Below, piece by piece: positions 9,185 to 18,587 of a stretch of DNA of 64,000 nucleotides (the stretch's first letter is position 1; the number at the start of each line of letters is the position of its first letter). The DNA is taken from positions 2,852,001 through 2,916,000 of the forward strand of contig NZ_CP165734.1 of the NCBI RefSeq assembly GCF_041200145.1, written 5' to 3'. This stretch comes from Bradyrhizobium sp. LLZ17 (GTDB taxonomy: Bacteria > Pseudomonadota > Alphaproteobacteria > Rhizobiales > Xanthobacteraceae). Below the pieces are notes generated by a model that saw only the letters and a program-made list of their open reading frames with translations, was not told where the DNA came from and made no database searches. The position numbers and the translations under genes are program-made.

Positions 9185-9682
9185 ATGCAGCGCTATTTCT
9201 TCGACCAATGCGAGGGCCTCAAGGTGAGGCTGGATCACGTGGGCATGGTGCTCCCGAACGAGGCTGCGGCCCGACAGGAAGCCTTGTGTGAGCTGGCCGA
9301 GGCTTTTAGCGAGGCCATCCTGACCGACACAGGCGCGCATCCTGTAATTCGGATCAGGAACGAGCAACGCGTCCTCGATACGGTAAGTAGTCTCCGCCCA
9401 GACGGACCGAGCTTCATGACTCGGGGAGTCGCCTTCCTGCTTCCAGCCGGTAGTCCGGCTCGATCCACGGGCGGCGCCGAATTTTACCCGGTTGGCCGAA
9501 ACCCATCGCCAAGCGTTCTTCGCGCGTCCGAGTCGAACATCCGCCGCCTGAATCTGCCCAGGCAGAGCCTGCTGATGCGGCTGGGGCATTCAACAGGCGA
9601 TGTAGATCTTCGAAGGGCCCGCGTTGCGGCTGCAGCGCTCGTTACGCAAAAGACGCTCGTCGGCTTGCCCTATCCCAGATGA
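9185..9682 (+). CDS. DUF6894-like small protein with unusual C-terminal extension
   Basis: The first 70 residues begin MQRYFFD and contain a GMVLPNEAAARQEA segment. This resembles the short DUF6894 proteins (often starting MPRYFFH) that are abundant in Bradyrhizobium and whose function is unknown. Family members usually end after 70-90 residues, whereas this frame runs to 165. The second half is rich in Arg, Ser and Pro and looks like read-through of non-coding sequence, so an indel near 9390-9420 or chance extension is possible. A second family member lies at 11501-11716 on the other strand. It stands 104 bases after the oxidase operon. Confidence 0.55.
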   Translation: MQRYFFDQCEGLKVRLDHVGMVLPNEAAARQEALCELAEAFSEAILTDTGAHPVIRIRNEQRVLDTVSSLRPDGPSFMTRGVAFLLPAGSPARSTGGAEFYPVGRNPSPSVLRASESNIRRLNLPRQSLLMRLGHSTGDVDLRRARVAAAALVTQKTLVGLPYPR

Positions 9683-9771
9683 ACGCACGAGGCGCTTGCA
9701 ACTTCTCCTGCTCGCCGGGTGCTCTACCTCCAAACTCGGCCTCGCCTGAAGCACGGCATAGCGGGCATTAG

Positions 9772-10520
9772 CTACAAGCACCGTCCGACACTCGTGAGCT
9801 GACGGACGTACTCGCGGTGAATCAGCTGGAAGCAGGCACATGAGGTCTGCCGAAGGAGGTCGGGGTTCGTGATCTCGATGTGCCCGCGATGCGTGCTGAT
9901 GACGCCCTGATCCTCCAGCTCGCTCAGGCACTCAGTTACGCTCGCGCGCCTCACACCGAGTAACCTACTGAGGACATCGTGCGTGAGCGGCAAATCGTGA
10001 GAGTCCAAACCTTGGCTCGCCACCAGTAGCCACCGTGCGAGCCGCTGCTTAACCGAATGGACTGCGTTGCAAACCCCCGCCTGAGAGGTTTGCACCATAA
10101 CAACCGCAAGGTAACGATGAAGAACTTGACGGAAAGTCGGAAGCCGATCTGCCAGTTCAAGGAAGTCGGGAGCGGAAAGGCGCAATGCGGAACCGCCCAC
10201 CTGCACAACTCGGCGGTGCGGTGCTGCCTGAGCTCTGCCCGTCAGTAGAAGAATCGCGCCGACGGCGCCTTCACTGCCGATGAGCCACGCTTCCACGTAT
10301 TCGTTCTCCCCACGTTCCCGCCGACGGAAACCAGACCGTCTGTCAGGAAGTAGACGTGCTCGAGCGGGGAGCGCCAATGATGAAGGATTTGCCGGGGGCG
10401 AAGCCGCACCCGCTCCGCCCTGGACTTGATGGATACGAGTTCCTCTTCGGGAAGCAACGCGAGCAGCCGGTTCTGCTTCACCGAAGTGGTCGCCTTCGTC
10501 CACATTGCTCCTTCGTTCAA
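9772..10520 (-). pseudogene. Crp/Fnr-family transcriptional regulator, frameshifted
   Basis: The N-terminal part (frame starting near 10520) shows a cyclic-nucleotide-binding-like fold with LLALLPEEELVSIKSRAE and FLTDGLVSV. The rest is in another frame, from ENEYVEAWLIGSEG through a long dimerisation helix to a winged helix-turn-helix (LSRLLGVRRASVTECLSELE, then GVISTHRG). The two parts join if one base is corrected near 10310-10325, giving about 248 residues. No cysteine cluster typical of Fnr is seen at the N-terminus, so an oxygen-sensing iron-sulfur cluster is not supported. It faces the oxidase operon tail to tail and could regulate respiration genes, but this is inference. Confidence 0.7.
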
Positions 10521-10539
10521 GGCGTCCCTCCGAGCACAA

Positions 10540-11067
10540 CTACAGGACCTTTCCCCGCCGACGATGATTCCTCACATCCGGTCCGAGCGCAAGCCCGGGT
10601 GATTTCCGCGGATCGGCCACGTTCCTGTCGGCCGAGCTTCATACAAGATCGCCGCTGTCGCCTGGCAACTGAAGTTCTGTGGGGATTGCGGTTTGTTAAT
10701 AAAGTCCCGCTGCCCGCGAGACTTGGCGCAAGCGAGGCGGAAGGAGAGCTCCCCGACCTAATGCAGGCGAGTTTTTGGAATCTGTCGGCGGTCTCCGTCG
10801 AGCCGAGGGCTGCCGCCAGACTCTAGACGCAATCGATGTTCCTACTACACGTCGTCAGCTGACGCGCTCGCTCCGAACATCTCCAGTCCATCCACTCTGC
10901 CTGACATCATTGTGTGGCGCGTTGTATGCACGGCGTCGTACCAAGTTTGGAGCTGGAGGCAGGACATAGCTCCGTTTCGCTGGTATGTAGTCATTCAAGC
11001 GAACGGGCAAAGCTGGCTGAATGTTCGCGCCCTCCAACGGTTCAGAACGATCTAGAGTGAGGCTACG
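10540..11067. other. Intergenic stretch without a supportable gene
   Basis: The 530 bases between the Crp/Fnr regulator and the 76-residue ORF at 11068 hold only frames with atypical composition. The sequence appears less GC-rich than the flanking core genome and includes AT-rich patches such as the one near 10690-10705. Promoters of the divergent neighbours are likely here, but no clear motif was recognised. Confidence 0.4.
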
Positions 11068-11298
11068 ATGTTGATCGACACCCAAATCGCGGACCAGATG
11101 CAGGAGGCAATTGATGCGACGTTTCGATCTCTGCCCGACATCTATAAGACGGAAGAAGTCAAGCTGGAGATGGCGCGCGTTGTTGCGTTCAGCACGCGCC
11201 CCTATCAAACGGCCGCACGACAAGCTGTCGTTCGGATGTTCGCGACCCTCGATCGCGCGGTGAGGAATCGCAGGAAGTTGGCCAACCTTCGAAACTAG
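11068..11298 (+). CDS. Small hypothetical protein
   Basis: A 76-residue, mostly helical, charged protein. An acceptable ribosome binding site (GTGAGG) lies about eight bases before the ATG. There is no signal peptide, membrane helix or motif that I recognise. Its composition (regular helix-forming pattern, balanced charge) is more protein-like than the overlapping frame on the opposite strand. It sits alone among island genes. I do not recognise the family. Confidence 0.5.
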   Translation: MLIDTQIADQMQEAIDATFRSLPDIYKTEEVKLEMARVVAFSTRPYQTAARQAVVRMFATLDRAVRNRRKLANLRN

Positions 11299-11500
11299 TT
11301 GAACCGAGCTCTGAGCAACCTGACCAGAGTGCCGGTCGAATGCTGGACAAATGAGCGGTGGGCGAACGGTGCGATTGCAGCTCGTTGTAAGCTGCCTTTT
11401 TGGAAGCTGTCTTTTTTGCTCCTCAGAGGGCCTCATGATATACAAGGAGAGTGACGACCTACTTTGGGTTTCTTCAACGATAACCGCTAATCGATGCCGA

Positions 11501-11716
11501 TCAGCCAAGGCGTGCAGTATCGACAGTGATGTCAAACAGCGGCCCTCTAGGGCCGCGCACTGAAAGGCGCCAATGCTGCCCAGGATCGAGATTGCTTTCG
11601 AGCGTCCTTAGAGTCCGCAGCGCTTCACGCCATGCTGCATTGTCGTCCGGCAGCTCTTCACCATCGTCGTCCCTGAAAGGTTTGTGGTTGTCGATATGGA
11701 AGAAATATCGCGGCAC
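11501..11716 (-). CDS. DUF6894 family small protein
   Basis: This 71-residue protein begins MPRYFFHIDN, followed by DDDGEELPDDNAAWREALRTL. That is the standard layout of DUF6894 proteins, whose function is unknown. It has the usual family length, in contrast to the related frame at 9185. There is no signal peptide. Both members sit in the putative island between the oxidase operon and the integrase. The upstream region (11717-11800) has no recognisable regulatory motif. Confidence 0.72.
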   Translation of the reverse strand: MPRYFFHIDNHKPFRDDDGEELPDDNAAWREALRTLRTLESNLDPGQHWRLSVRGPRGPLFDITVDTARLG

Positions 11717-12019
11717 AACATTGATCCTCGCTCAGGTTAGCATGTGATAAACACGGACCAGACCAATCCGGCGTTTCGCGGTGGAGCGTCATAATCATAC
11801 CACAGCTAAGACGCGAGCTGAATTCGAGCGGTTTGGAATTCGGTACGGTCGCGGACAAAAAGCTCCGATCAGTCTTCGCCGCGAACCAACGCCAGCCGGC
11901 GCTTAAACTTCATCAAAACTGAGTCAAAGCCCTTCGTCGTCAATTCTTCTTGGATTGCCACGTGATAGGCTCTGCAGCCGCCGAGCGGGCGGCCTTTTTC
12001 TAGATTCAGGAGAAGCGCC

Positions 12020-12446
12020 ATGCGATTGTCTTACGCCTTCTTTTTGATCCTGGCTTCACTCGTCCTCCCTGCAGCTGCTGCAGATGGACGCTGTCTCCGA
12101 TAGCAACGCTCTTATAAACAGCTTCAACGGTAGACGGGGTGCAGACGAGATCGCCCAAACGGCCGGCCACAAGAACCTCATCGAGTTGGACAAAGCGCTA
12201 AGGTCTGATCTCGCCAAGGCAATCAACGATCACTGGACTGCCATTGAGAGGTTGGTGATTGCTCACCACTATTGGACGGAGTGCCCTGAGGCACAGCGAT
12301 CAGAAACAACAAAACGAAGAGCTGTCCTAGCAGCCCTTATGTCTACAGGTGCAAAGCAACTGGATCAGGCATCTGGTTCAACCGACTTTACTGGGCTACG
12401 GCGACGCTTCTCCGCCCCGATGTTGATCGTTCACGACGAGAATTGA
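12020..12446 (+). pseudogene. Putative secreted protein, apparently frameshifted after the signal peptide
   Basis: A strong ribosome binding site (AGGAGAAG, 12008-12015) precedes an ATG at 12020. This opens a 27-codon frame encoding a clear signal peptide (hydrophobic run ending PAAAAD) and stops at 12103. In another frame, 12084-12446 encodes a 120-residue soluble helical polypeptide without its own ribosome binding site. Joining them by one base near 12065-12085 gives an exported protein of about 140 residues. Either frame alone is poorly explained. I do not recognise the family. The 120-residue frame contains ALRSDLAKAIND and HYWTECPEA. Confidence 0.45.
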
Positions 12447-12537
12447 TCCGCGACCGTCGAGGATGTATCAAGGAGACATCCCTCGCCTCGAAACATCGAT
12501 CGGCCAAGTCTGGGAAATCAAAGGGTTAAGCTGGAAT

Positions 12538-12594
12538 TGGTAGCGGGAGAGGGACTCGAACCCCCGACCCCAGGATTATGATTCCCGTGCTCAA
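12538..12594 (-). repeat. 3' fragment of a CAU-anticodon tRNA gene (probable attachment-site remnant)
   Basis: On the minus strand this stretch reads as the 3' part of a tRNA: an anticodon arm with loop ATCATAA (anticodon CAT), a variable loop, a T arm with the TTCGAGT loop, and the acceptor end TCCCGCT-A-CCA. The 5' acceptor strand and D arm, which should lie at 12595-12620, are absent and replaced by unrelated sequence. Such 3' tRNA fragments are left where integrases recombine into tRNA genes. It lies 44 bases beyond the stop of the integrase gene. It is most like elongator tRNA-Met and is not expected to give a functional tRNA. Confidence 0.75.
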
Positions 12595-12638
12595 ACGCTT
12601 GAACGTTAAGACCTTGTTTGATCTCGCACTTCTCGCAC

Positions 12639-14630
12639 TCAGCAATCTGCTGGCTTGAGGGCCCGCTTCGAACGCGACGGTTGAGAAAACGGCGCGACTT
12701 GTTTGTCTTTGACCCACGGCAGAAGATTGATCGCTTGGGGTTCAAGATGAGCGGTTATCGCTGGAAGCTTCATCACGAACTCGAGCAAGGTTTCTATTTC
12801 GTGCGGCTCGCAGTAGCGTTCGCTTGTCTCGCTCTCACCGCCATGGCCCAGAAGATCTGCACGGTCTTCCTCCGAAAGCTTCTTCTTCTTCAGTTGAGCT
12901 CCAAAGAGGTGGCGGACCGCATGAGCGCCAAGCCCATTTTCGGTGATCTCAGCCGCGGTGAGGATCGGCTTGAATTGCTTGTAGAAGCGGTCTCCCAGCG
13001 GTGAGCGGGTACTTGGAGAGTGTAGATCAGGAAATAGTAGCTCATACCCGAGCATCTTCATCACCTTCACGTAAGCGATGAACTCGAGCCTGATGACCTC
13101 AGGGTGCAGCGGTAGATTGCGCTGCGACTGAGCATTCTTGATCCGTCTCTGCTGGTTCTTCGCGATATGGATATACGGAAGGGGGCCATTATCCAAGATG
13201 ACGTCGTCCACCATCAAGCCGCACAGCTCTTCGCGTCGCGCTCCGGTGTAGTAGATGAGGATCGGAACGAAATAGAGTGCGCAGTGGAAGAGCTGTCGTG
13301 CCCCTTCCATGCCCCACTCGCCGAGCGCGTCCCAGCTGGCGCTGTTGATGAAGGGAGCCGTCTGGAAGATTGCCATGGCGCGATCAATCGGCAACTTCGG
13401 TCTCTGGTCACGAGCACGCTTAGTCTTCCCGCGATTCTTGGAGCGCAGCTTAGTAAGATTGATGCTTTCCAGGTTCTTCAGCCCCCGCGCAGTGGCGTAA
13501 TCGAATTCCTGCCCAAGGAAGCTCAGATGCCGATTGAGGGTATCACCATCGAGGCCGCGTTTTCCTTTCTCTACCGATCGTCCTTTCTCGCGAAGCTGCT
13601 CGATCGTCAGTTTCTCGTCGCGAACCGATTTGCCGTAATGCTTGTAGATGTCGAAACGGAGGAAATCGACGAACCTGCCGACGTGCTCCTGAGTTAGCGA
13701 ACTCAAATCAAGAATTCGCTGGTCTTGAACCATGAACTTCACGAACAGCTTTGAAATGCTCTTAGCCTGGCGCTGCGTCTTTTCGTCCCAATTGCCATCC
13801 GCGGCCTGCTGCTGCGCCAGCCGCTCGGCAAACTGCAAAAAGTCCGCCATCGGAATAAATTGACCAACAGCCGCAGGTGCCGTCGTCGTTGGGTCGCTCG
13901 AACGATCCACCAAAGCACCCACGATCGATGGCGCCGGCTGCGGAGGATCGTTCTTGGCAAGGATAAGACGATCCACCAGCCCCTCGTCCTCGACCCTGGT
14001 CCCGCCATAGCGCCGGTCGTGTTCGGCCAGCGCCAGCTTCATTCCGCGAAGATACGTGCCCTGGGCCTCGGCGATATTCATGGCCGTCGGGATGGCGGCG
14101 GCGCCTTCGATCATGGTCCGAAGGATGTGATGCTTGGTCGGGATCAGCTCATTGGCGCGGAGCATGGCCAGATGATCCTGGACCGCCGCGATATCGGTTT
14201 CGGAGAGCCCGTCCTGGACCATGCGGCTGCGATCCTCGGCTCGGACCACCGCCTTGACGCCCTGGGCGTCCAACAGTGCGTAGGCCCAGTATGCCTTCTT
14301 GTCGTCCGCTCGCGCCTGCTCCAGGTGGAAATCCGGCGAGCTCTTAGCGGCAAGAGCCACCCGGTCGAGCTTGGCCAGGTGCCGGTGGACCACGCCATGA
14401 AGCATTGTCTCAATTTGAGACCGCGAGAGGTGCGGGTCGGCGCCATCGGCAAGCATCGCGACATCGTCCAAGATCATGTTGAGCCGGGTGGCCAGGCGGC
14501 GCGCCATCATGCGGCTCGTCGTCCGAAGGCTCATAGAAACATGCGGGCGGCCATAGCGAATGGCAAGCGCGGGAGGCGTACGGCGCCGCCAATAGTAGAC
14601 GGCTTGGCGGCGAAAGATGTGGAAAGCCAT
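12639..14630 (-). CDS. Large tyrosine recombinase / site-specific integrase
   Basis: This 663-residue protein has a phage-integrase catalytic domain at the C-terminus. The first active-site arginine is in TGARREELCGL, H570 and R573 are in HAVRH, a further His is at 596 (LLGHGG), and the nucleophile is Tyr606 in SERYCE. The N-terminal 300 residues, including a DNA-binding core-like region, make it longer than most phage integrases and more like those of genomic islands in rhizobia. Its start lies about 100 bases from the 3' end of tRNA-Gln, and its stop is 44 bases from the truncated CAU tRNA. All catalytic residues appear intact, so it may be active. Confidence 0.9.
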   Translation of the reverse strand: MAFHIFRRQAVYYWRRRTPPALAIRYGRPHVSMSLRTTSRMMARRLATRLNMILDDVAMLADGADPHLSRSQIETMLHGVVHRHLAKLDRVALAAKSSPDFHLEQARADDKKAYWAYALLDAQGVKAVVRAEDRSRMVQDGLSETDIAAVQDHLAMLRANELIPTKHHILRTMIEGAAAIPTAMNIAEAQGTYLRGMKLALAEHDRRYGGTRVEDEGLVDRLILAKNDPPQPAPSIVGALVDRSSDPTTTAPAAVGQFIPMADFLQFAERLAQQQAADGNWDEKTQRQAKSISKLFVKFMVQDQRILDLSSLTQEHVGRFVDFLRFDIYKHYGKSVRDEKLTIEQLREKGRSVEKGKRGLDGDTLNRHLSFLGQEFDYATARGLKNLESINLTKLRSKNRGKTKRARDQRPKLPIDRAMAIFQTAPFINSASWDALGEWGMEGARQLFHCALYFVPILIYYTGARREELCGLMVDDVILDNGPLPYIHIAKNQQRRIKNAQSQRNLPLHPEVIRLEFIAYVKVMKMLGYELLFPDLHSPSTRSPLGDRFYKQFKPILTAAEITENGLGAHAVRHLFGAQLKKKKLSEEDRADLLGHGGESETSERYCEPHEIETLLEFVMKLPAITAHLEPQAINLLPWVKDKQVAPFSQPSRSKRALKPADC

Positions 14631-14730
14631 TTTCGAGCGACACCTGTGCAGCAGTGATGTGTCGCAGCGCTGTGCAGCAGCGCCCCAGCCAGGCCGGTTT
14701 CGTCAGTAATTTCAGGGGAAGCGGGGCTTC

Positions 14731-14805
14731 TGGCTGGGGCGGGAGGGATCGAACCTCCGAATGGCGGAATCAAAATCCGCTGCCTTACCGCTTGGCTACG
14801 CCCCA
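14731..14805 (-). tRNA. tRNA-Gln (TTG anticodon)
   Basis: The minus strand forms a full cloverleaf. The acceptor stem TGGGGCG pairs with CGCCCCA and is followed by discriminator G and an encoded CCA. The D arm contains AGCGGTAAGGC, the anticodon loop is TTTTGAT with anticodon TTG, and the T loop is TTCGATC. The length is 75 nt including CCA. The 3' end faces the integrase gene, the usual orientation when a tRNA serves as an integration site. No second copy of its 3' end was recognised by eye inside the window. Confidence 0.95.
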
Positions 14806-15057
14806 ACTGACGAGGACCGGCGGAAGAACGGACTACCGCAGATTCCTTCAAGTGCTGCCGGTCTATAGGGAGCGGCGCGGCATTTCAACCGCCCGGAGGG
14901 GCAAAATACCTCGGGCCCGAGGCCGGCTCCGCCAGGCTTCATGTGGCCCGTCCATATAGCCCGTCCATGGCCTTGTTCCGGCTGGAGCCGCCCCGGCAGT
15001 TGAGACCTCCGGCGTTTCATGGGAATACGGCGCCAATGACGTTCCCGGGAGTGAGCC

Positions 15058-16833
15058 ATGACCTACCGCGCGCCGATCTCTGACATGCTGCTGTCGCTCA
15101 ACCATGGCGCCGGCCTGAAGGCTGCCATGGAGGCCGGTCATTACGGCGATTTCGACGCCGACATCGTCACTGCCGTGCTGGATGAGGCCGGCAAGTTCGC
15201 AACCGACGTGCTGGCGCCGCTCAACCGGGTCGGCGACGAGCACGGCATCAAGCTCGACGACGGCAAGGTCACGACCGCACCCGGCTGGCCCGATGCCTAC
15301 AAGCGCTGGACCGACGGCGGCTGGAACGCGGTGTCCGGGCCCGAAGCGTTCGGCGGCCAGGGCCTGCCGATTGCAATCAACGCGCTCTGCACCGAAATCT
15401 GGAGCGCTTCGAACGTCGCTTTCGGTCTTTGCCCGCTGCTGACGGCCTCCGCGATCGAGGCGCTGGATGCGCATGGCAGCGAGGAGTTGAAGAAAATCTA
15501 TCTCGAGAAGCTCGTCAGCGGCGAATGGACCGGCACGATGCAGCTGACCGAAGCGCAGGCCGGCTCGGACGTCGGCGCGCTGCGCACCCGCGCCGAACGG
15601 CAGGCCGACGGCACCTATCGCATCAAGGGGACGAAGATCTTCATCACCTATGGCGAGCACGACATGACCGACAACATCGTGCATTTCGTGCTGGCGCGGC
15701 TGCCGGATGCGCCGGCCGGCACCAAGGGGATCTCGCTATTCCTCGTTCCCAAGTTCATGGTCAATGAAGACGGCTCGCTCGGCGCGCGCAACGACATCTT
15801 TGCAAGCGGCGTCGAGCACAAGCTCGGCATGCATGCGTCGCCCACTTGCACCATGACCATGGGCGACCATGGCGGTGCGATCGGCTTTCTGATCGGCGAA
15901 GAGAACCAGGGCATGCGCTGCATGTTCACAATGATGAACCAGGCCCGCCTCGGCGTCGGTCTCGAAGGCGTCGGTGTCGCCGACCGCGCCTATCAGCAGG
16001 CTCTCGCCTACGCGCAGGAGCGCAAGCAGGGCCGCGCCGTCGGCAGCAAGGGCGACGGCTCGGACCCGATCTTCGTCCATCCCGACGTCAAGCGCATGCT
16101 GATGCGGATGCGGGCGCAGACTGCGGCCGCGCGCACCATCTGCTATGCGACCGCGGTTGCGCTCGACGTCTCGACGCGCGCCAAGGACCCGAAGGTGCGG
16201 GCTGACGCTGCCGCGCGCGGCGCTGCTGACGCCGATGGCAAAGGCCTATTCCACCGATGTCGGCAACGAGGTCGCCTATCTCGGCGTGCAGGTCCACGGC
16301 GGCATGGGATTCATCGAGGAGACCGGCGCCGCGCAGCATTATCGCGATGCGCGCATCACCGCGATCTATGAAGGCACCAACGGCATCCAGGCGATCGACC
16401 TCGTCACGCGCAAGCTCGCGGCCAATGGCGGCGCGTCGGTCTGGGCGCTGCTGTCGGAACTCGCGGCGACGGTCAAGCAGGTCGAAGCCTCCAACGATCC
16501 CGCTTTCGGCACGACCGGTGCAAAACTGCGGGGGGCGCTGGAGGCGTTGACCCGCAGCAGCAAATGGCTGCTGGAGCGGGTTGCGTCGGCGCCGAACGAG
16601 GCGCTCGCCGGTGCGACGCCGTATTTGCAGCAGTTCGGCGCCACGCTCGGCGGCTGCATGCTGGCCTCGAAGCGCTCGCCGCGAAAGCCGACGGCAATGC
16701 GGACGCCGCGCGCTACGTTTCACTCGCGCGCTTCTTCGCCGAGAACATCGCGGTGCAGGCGGGCGCGCTGGAGCGCACCGTGACGGAGAGCGCGGACTCG
16801 GTCGCGGCGGCGGATGCGGTGCTGCTGGGGTAA
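15058..16833 (+). pseudogene. Acyl-CoA dehydrogenase with C-terminal extension (DmdC/AcdH-like), two frameshifts
   Basis: The locus would encode about 592 residues, typical of the long acyl-CoA dehydrogenase subfamily that includes 3-methylmercaptopropionyl-CoA dehydrogenase. The first frame (15058 to about 16205) carries the N-terminal and middle FAD-binding domains, with TMQLTEAQAGSD and KIFITYGEHD. The second (about 16210-16670) has VHGGMGFIEETG and the catalytic-region YEGTNGIQAIDL. The third (to 16833) encodes the C-terminal extension. Two single-base corrections, in a GC-rich CGCGCGCGG stretch and near 16670, restore the protein. Its exact substrate cannot be read from sequence. Confidence 0.8.
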
Positions 16834-16861
16834 GTTGGCATGTGCGCGCCACATGTTCAGT

Positions 16862-17003
16862 GTCGTCCCGGCGAAGGCCGGGACCCATAACCCCAGCAAG
16901 CAGTTTGGCGAAGATTGGCGGTTAGGCGGTCATCCCGTGATACTGCGATCCATACTCCCTCGATAGATCGCGCGGTATGGGTCCCGGCCTTCGCCGGGAC
17001 GAC
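16862..17003. repeat. Dispersed intergenic inverted repeat (28-bp perfect arms)
   Basis: The arms 16862-16889 and 16976-17003 are perfect reverse complements, each built around CCCGGCGAAGGCCGGG. The 86-base spacer has no gene. The element lies between the convergent acyl-CoA dehydrogenase and MFS genes. The same style of GC-rich palindrome recurs in other gaps of the window, so this is probably a family of extragenic palindromes and could also serve as a bidirectional terminator. Confidence 0.85.
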
Positions 17004-17051
17004 ACGGAATGTTTGATCTCGCTCTCAGATCATAGTGGGGACGCGCTTGCG

Positions 17052-18293
17052 CTACGAGGCTGCGAGCTTCGCTCTTTTCCCCGGCCGCCACAGCACGACG
17101 CCGGCCGCGACGAGATCAAGCACCACGCACATCGCGAAGGCCGTCGTGTAATCTCCGGTCAGGCTGCGCACGAGGCCGACGAGGCCGGGACCGAACGCGC
17201 TGACGATGCCGCTGACCGAGGTTCCCAGTCCCATCGCGGCCGCGAAGGCGGCGCTGCCGATCTCGCGCTGGATGATGAGGGGCGGAAAGGTGATCATGTT
17301 GCCGATCGAGAAGCCGTAGACGGCGCAGCACAGCAACAACACGGTCGGGCTCTCGCTTTGCAGCAGCACGAACAGCGCCGCCGCCTGGCTTGTCATCGAC
17401 GCTGCACAGGCAAGCCGTGGATCGAGCCGGTCGACGAACAGGCCGAGCGACAGCCGCCCGACCACTGCCATGGCCGCCATGACGGTGACGGCAAGGCCGG
17501 CGGCGTAGCGGCCGATCATCGGCTCGAGGAACGTCACCTGGTGGATGATGAACCCCATCTGCGCCAACAGAGCGATCGCGATCGGCAACACCATGGTCCA
17601 GAACGTCGCGTTGGCGAGCAGCGCCCTGCGCGAGTGATCCGCAGGCGCGGCCGTGTCGCCGCCCAGGGCGTGCCTGCCCGATGCCGGCGGCATCTCGGCC
17701 GGCCATCCCGTGAAGATCACGACGACCGGCAGCACCAGCACGACCATCACGATGGTGGCTGCCAGCATGGCGGAGCGGAAGCCGATACGATCGGACAGCG
17801 CCAGGAGCAGCGGAACGAGAACGATGCCGCCGCAGGTGGCGCCGTTGAAGGCAAGGCTGAGCGCGAGCCCCCGGCGCCGCTCGAACCAGGCATTCAGCAC
17901 GGTCGCGATCACCACCGTGCCCATGCCGGTCCAGCCGACCGCCATCAGCGCATAGGCGAGATAGAGCTGCCACGGGGTCTGCATCAGTCCCAGCAGCGCC
18001 GTCGAGGCGCCAAGCGCCAAGAGGCCGCACAGGATCAGCGCCCGCAGTCCGATGCGGGCGAGCAGATCGTCGGTGAAGATGACGAGTACGGAGGTCAGCA
18101 GAAACGAGAAGGTGCTAGCGGCGGACACCAGCGTGCCCGGCCAGCCATGCGCGCGCTGGAGCTCTGCCAGATAGACGCCCTGGCCGTAAAGGCCGAAGCC
18201 GAACATGAAGAAGGCCATCAGAAAGCAGGCCAGCACCACGCGCCAGCCGCGATAGTGTAACGAGGATTCGTCAACGCCTGTCGCGGCAATCAT
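17052..18293 (-). CDS. Major facilitator superfamily transporter
   Basis: A 413-residue protein with twelve predicted membrane helices and the MFS-type loop signatures (for example FVDRLDPRLA between helices 8 and 9). The start is placed at the ATG at 18293 (MIAATGVDES, then a first helix at about residues 15-37). The frame is open up to 18677, but that extension is non-hydrophobic and arginine-rich with no family match. The pattern resembles oxalate/formate or monocarboxylate-type carriers, but substrate prediction is not safe. It is convergent with the acyl-CoA dehydrogenase gene and divergent from the enoyl-CoA hydratase gene. Confidence 0.82.
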   Translation of the reverse strand: MIAATGVDESSLHYRGWRVVLACFLMAFFMFGFGLYGQGVYLAELQRAHGWPGTLVSAASTFSFLLTSVLVIFTDDLLARIGLRALILCGLLALGASTALLGLMQTPWQLYLAYALMAVGWTGMGTVVIATVLNAWFERRRGLALSLAFNGATCGGIVLVPLLLALSDRIGFRSAMLAATIVMVVLVLPVVVIFTGWPAEMPPASGRHALGGDTAAPADHSRRALLANATFWTMVLPIAIALLAQMGFIIHQVTFLEPMIGRYAAGLAVTVMAAMAVVGRLSLGLFVDRLDPRLACAASMTSQAAALFVLLQSESPTVLLLCCAVYGFSIGNMITFPPLIIQREIGSAAFAAAMGLGTSVSGIVSAFGPGLVGLVRSLTGDYTTAFAMCVVLDLVAAGVVLWRPGKRAKLAAS

Positions 18294-18587
18294 CAATCGA
18301 GCAATCGACCAAATGGAACGAGACTTGCCATCGTGCCGCACAACCACTGGTTTTTCAAATGAAACGTTGTAGCCGTTTGTTGCAGCGCGCAACAGTACCA
18401 AATGCAGCGCGCCTCTCGCGCCGCGGTTCCCCGGACGAAGGCAGCCGTTGGACGGGTTCATGCGCCCGCTCGCCGGGATCGCCGTCGAAAAGGTTGAGCC
18501 GCAGGATTGGCACGCCTGCGGGATGATGTAGGCTGAGCGCGCAAGACTCGCCAATGGCAGGCGCCGCGGCGATCGGAGTGGGCCCTC

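Noticed and set aside
10855..11535. 226-residue ORF on the minus strand overlapping the 76-residue gene
   Set aside because: Arginine- and serine-rich composition, no motif, and the overlapping plus-strand frame has a ribosome binding site and more protein-like sequence.
16977..18260. 427-residue plus-strand ORF opposite the MFS gene
   Set aside because: Low-complexity His/Arg/Gln-rich composition typical of shadows of GC-rich genes; the minus strand is a membrane transporter.
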